Assembly (NCBI GenBank): GCA_030549775.1
Contig: CM060177.1
Coordinates: 70,663,638 to 70,727,637 of the forward strand
Origin: Tamarix chinensis
Taxonomy: Eukaryota; Streptophyta; Magnoliopsida; Caryophyllales; Tamaricaceae
Direction: 5' to 3'
Length of the DNA stretch: 64,000 bases
Shown piece after piece: positions 61,749-64,000 of the stretch (its first letter is position 1; each line of letters opens with the position of its first letter). The notes beneath the pieces are model-generated. The model was not told the DNA's origin, searched no databases, and saw nothing but the letters and a program-made list of their open reading frames with translations. The position numbers and the translations under genes were made by a program.

Positions 61749-64000
61749 TGTAACACCCCCAAAATTTACTATTAAAAAATGTTGTTTAAATAAAAAGGTT
61801 TAATGAAAGTGAAATAATAAAACCATAAATTCATGGGGCATTACTGCCACACTTAGTATTAGACTGGTCCACTCCTACCGTTCCAATGCTAAGTGCTAAG
61901 ACTAAATAGGGTTAACATCAAAGACAATTCATTACTAAAACAATGAGAGTTCATGAGAGGACTCCCTCATAGTCATACAAAAATCAAAATGCAATTTAGA
62001 ATTACAACCCAAAGAGTAAGTGACTAGAGTTTTTCAAAAACATAAAATACCATAAGATGTCACATAACTAAAATAAATGATACATGGTCAAGTCAAAAGA
62101 AAATAGAGTCGGGCCGAGTTGCTCTTGATCCCCAAATCAGGTCTAGGCTTGACACTTAGCCCCTCTCGATGCCTCATAAGTGTCGTAGGCATTGAAGATG
62201 TCATCCCATACCTGCACAAACTCATACGGATCTTCTGCTCATGGAAATAAGCAGCATCCATGAAACGGGTGATCAGTATGCTACATACTAAGTAAGGTAA
62301 CCATGTGCTAAGGCCAAACATACAAAAACATACAACATAGCATACATGACATGCTCATATAGGAAGTTCACAGTAACACAGATGATGAAGGCTGACTAAG
62401 GTCTAAATAGGCTTTTTCTTTAGATCTCTGGTAAATATAGTCAATTCACATCATAGTCTTTATCAATCCATGTGAGTGCAAAAACCTCACTATTATTCTT
62501 CGTTGGACCGGTCATGCAAGGTAAAATGCTCCTAGCCACTATTATTTTCCAGTAGACCGGTCATGTAGGGAAAAATTCTCCTGGCCACTATTATTCACTG
62601 GTGGGCTGGTCTAGCCCTAACTCACATGGTGCTTCACTGTAATTACTTCATGTCTTTTCTATGTCTTATCATCATTACGTTTGGTTTGTTCAGCACGGAA
62701 ACCCCCACTATTATAGCCGGTGGATCGGTCATGTGGGACAAAATGCTTCTGGCCACTATTATTCACCGGTAGACGAGCCATGCAAGGCACCCCAGTACCT
62801 GGCCACTATTATTCGTCAGTAGACCGGTCTGGGCCCAGCTACTCATTCGTGTATTATTCGATAAGCATTTAACCCTTGACATGCATGTCACCAACATTCT
62901 ACTTCTATCCTCTCAAGGGAGCATGTCCCATATCTTGAGACTCCTGCGCCCATTATCACACCCCCGACATCCATTCCCCCTTACACTTACACATAATTAA
63001 AACCAACTCCTAAGGGTGTTGGTTAAGGGCTAACACCTCATGACATCAAACTCCACCTAATATCACCCTCTAGGGTTTTCCCTTGAAAAACCTAATTGGA
63101 CCTATATAACCCAACTTTCTCTCACTTACACTACCATTACTTCATTTATCACCCCACACCTTATCTCATTTAGATCCAATCCCAAATCATATCGATTTAC
63201 CCCTCGATTCCACATGTGACCAAAAAACCTTAGTTAGCCACTGTAACCTTTGTACCTTTCTTCTCCCACAAGTAACCTCTCTATTTTTCACCTAATATAT
63301 CTTATCTCCCATGGCACCCATACTCACCCCTTATATAATAAATTCTCACTCTTAACCCGTACTCCACTCTCCCTTCATTGTTTTTACTTCCACATTGTTT
63401 TCCAAATTAGTGCTTCTTCTCAAAACCCTAATCGGGTCCCTTATACATCCTTACACCAACCTACACACTATTTTTCGTCCCAATTCTCTAATCACTCCAC
63501 AATACTCCCCTTAGCTTATTTACACCATAAAACAACTTTTCTCACATAAAGATCATCCCCATGCAAGTTTTATATACCCCATGTAAACTCTCGAAGTCCC
63601 CATGCAAACCCTAGAATTCACATGCATGGTTCCTACCTCTCATTCATTTTTGTCATTCATTCCTCTTTATTTTCCTCTCATGGATCATGAGGTAGTTTGT
63701 TCAACCTTATATCCCCCTTAGTGAACTCACTTTCCATTTTTTTTCTTTTTATCCTTTCATTCCTATATCATATTATCAATTGTCCTAGCATACATGCCCT
63801 AGAGGGTCATATCATATCACATCAATATCACCATATATATGTATCATGCTCATGCTATAAGGAAATATATAAACATATCTCAACTCCAAGCTACGCTACA
63901 TATAAGACAAGTTAATGACAATCATACAATACATGACATACGATGATATATAGCATCCAAGACTTACACTACAACAAACTTGACCATTAACGACCAATTT
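61749..64000 (-). mobile_element. Minus-strand LTR, cut by the window edge
   Basis: On minus it ends GGGGGTGTTACA (plus TGTAACACCCCC, 61749-61760). Next come 'ggggcattactgccacactt' (61836-61855) and 'ctcctaccgttcca' (61873-61886), the reverse of the conserved 3' LTR block. Tags lie at 62480-62835. The left neighbour is plus-strand LTR without a primer site, so this is a solo LTR or a 3' LTR inserted into the previous LTR. Frames 62088-62321, 63250-63549 and 63697-63915 have no recognisable product. Confidence 0.7.
62480..62835 (-). repeat. LTR hairpin-tag array, minus strand
   Basis: Plus-strand view: 'ggccactattattcaccggt' at 62751-62770 and close variants at about 62535, 62583, 62703 and 62803, separated by 'gaccggtcatg'-type spacers. 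Tags on minus are followed by inverted repeats such as AGGTA/TGCCT. Confidence 0.8.

Overview
This window looks like repeat-filled intergenic DNA from a flowering-plant nuclear genome. It is AT-rich. I found no intact cellular gene, tRNA, rRNA, CRISPR array or bacterial-type operon. Almost every stretch I can identify is a decayed retroelement, and every protein-coding trace belongs to one of them. The plant assignment rests on three kinds of element: an Athila/Tat-type Ty3/gypsy element with its 3' extra ORF, Tekay/Del-like chromovirus elements with LTRs of about 3.5-5 kb and initiator-Met-tRNA primer sites, and a plant L1-type LINE. I cannot name the species.

Layout. 1-1905: minus-strand LTR piece running off the left edge. 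1906 to about 11560: an Athila-type element on the plus strand (pol, spacer, 3' ORF, polypurine tract, 3' LTR), with a 5'-truncated LINE inserted antisense at 7574-9505. 12640-13740: a chromovirus RT/RNase H fragment that runs straight into a 27/30-bp minisatellite and then a plus-strand LTR ending at 16575. 16576-17353: the start of a minus-strand 3' LTR plus its polypurine tract. 17354-27033: two plus-strand LTRs of about 4.6 kb separated by only 491 bp, which hold just the last part of pol. 27034-28696: another plus LTR fragment. 28697-34801: a minus-strand element (gag start, primer site, 5.2 kb LTR carrying a 146-bp tandem array). 34802-39643: a 4.8 kb plus-strand LTR with 27-bp repeats and ATT microsatellites. 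39875-51844: the best-preserved element, with both LTRs, primer site, gag-pol and polypurine tract. It sits inside the gag of a minus-strand element whose remains are at 39644-39874 and 51845-56902. 56903-64000: further plus and minus LTRs, one carrying a large compound microsatellite.

All coding regions are pseudogenes. Many stops fall at conserved Trp and Gln positions and several catalytic or zinc-binding residues are replaced, so nothing here should be mobile by itself. The most interesting signals are in the LTRs. Several LTRs share an array of short tags, each a conserved motif followed by a small hairpin whose stem sequence changes while pairing is kept. In three LTR-associated regions, different minisatellites have expanded on the 5' side of that array. 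I did not find a convincing new gene system. The LTR architecture is the part worth following up.
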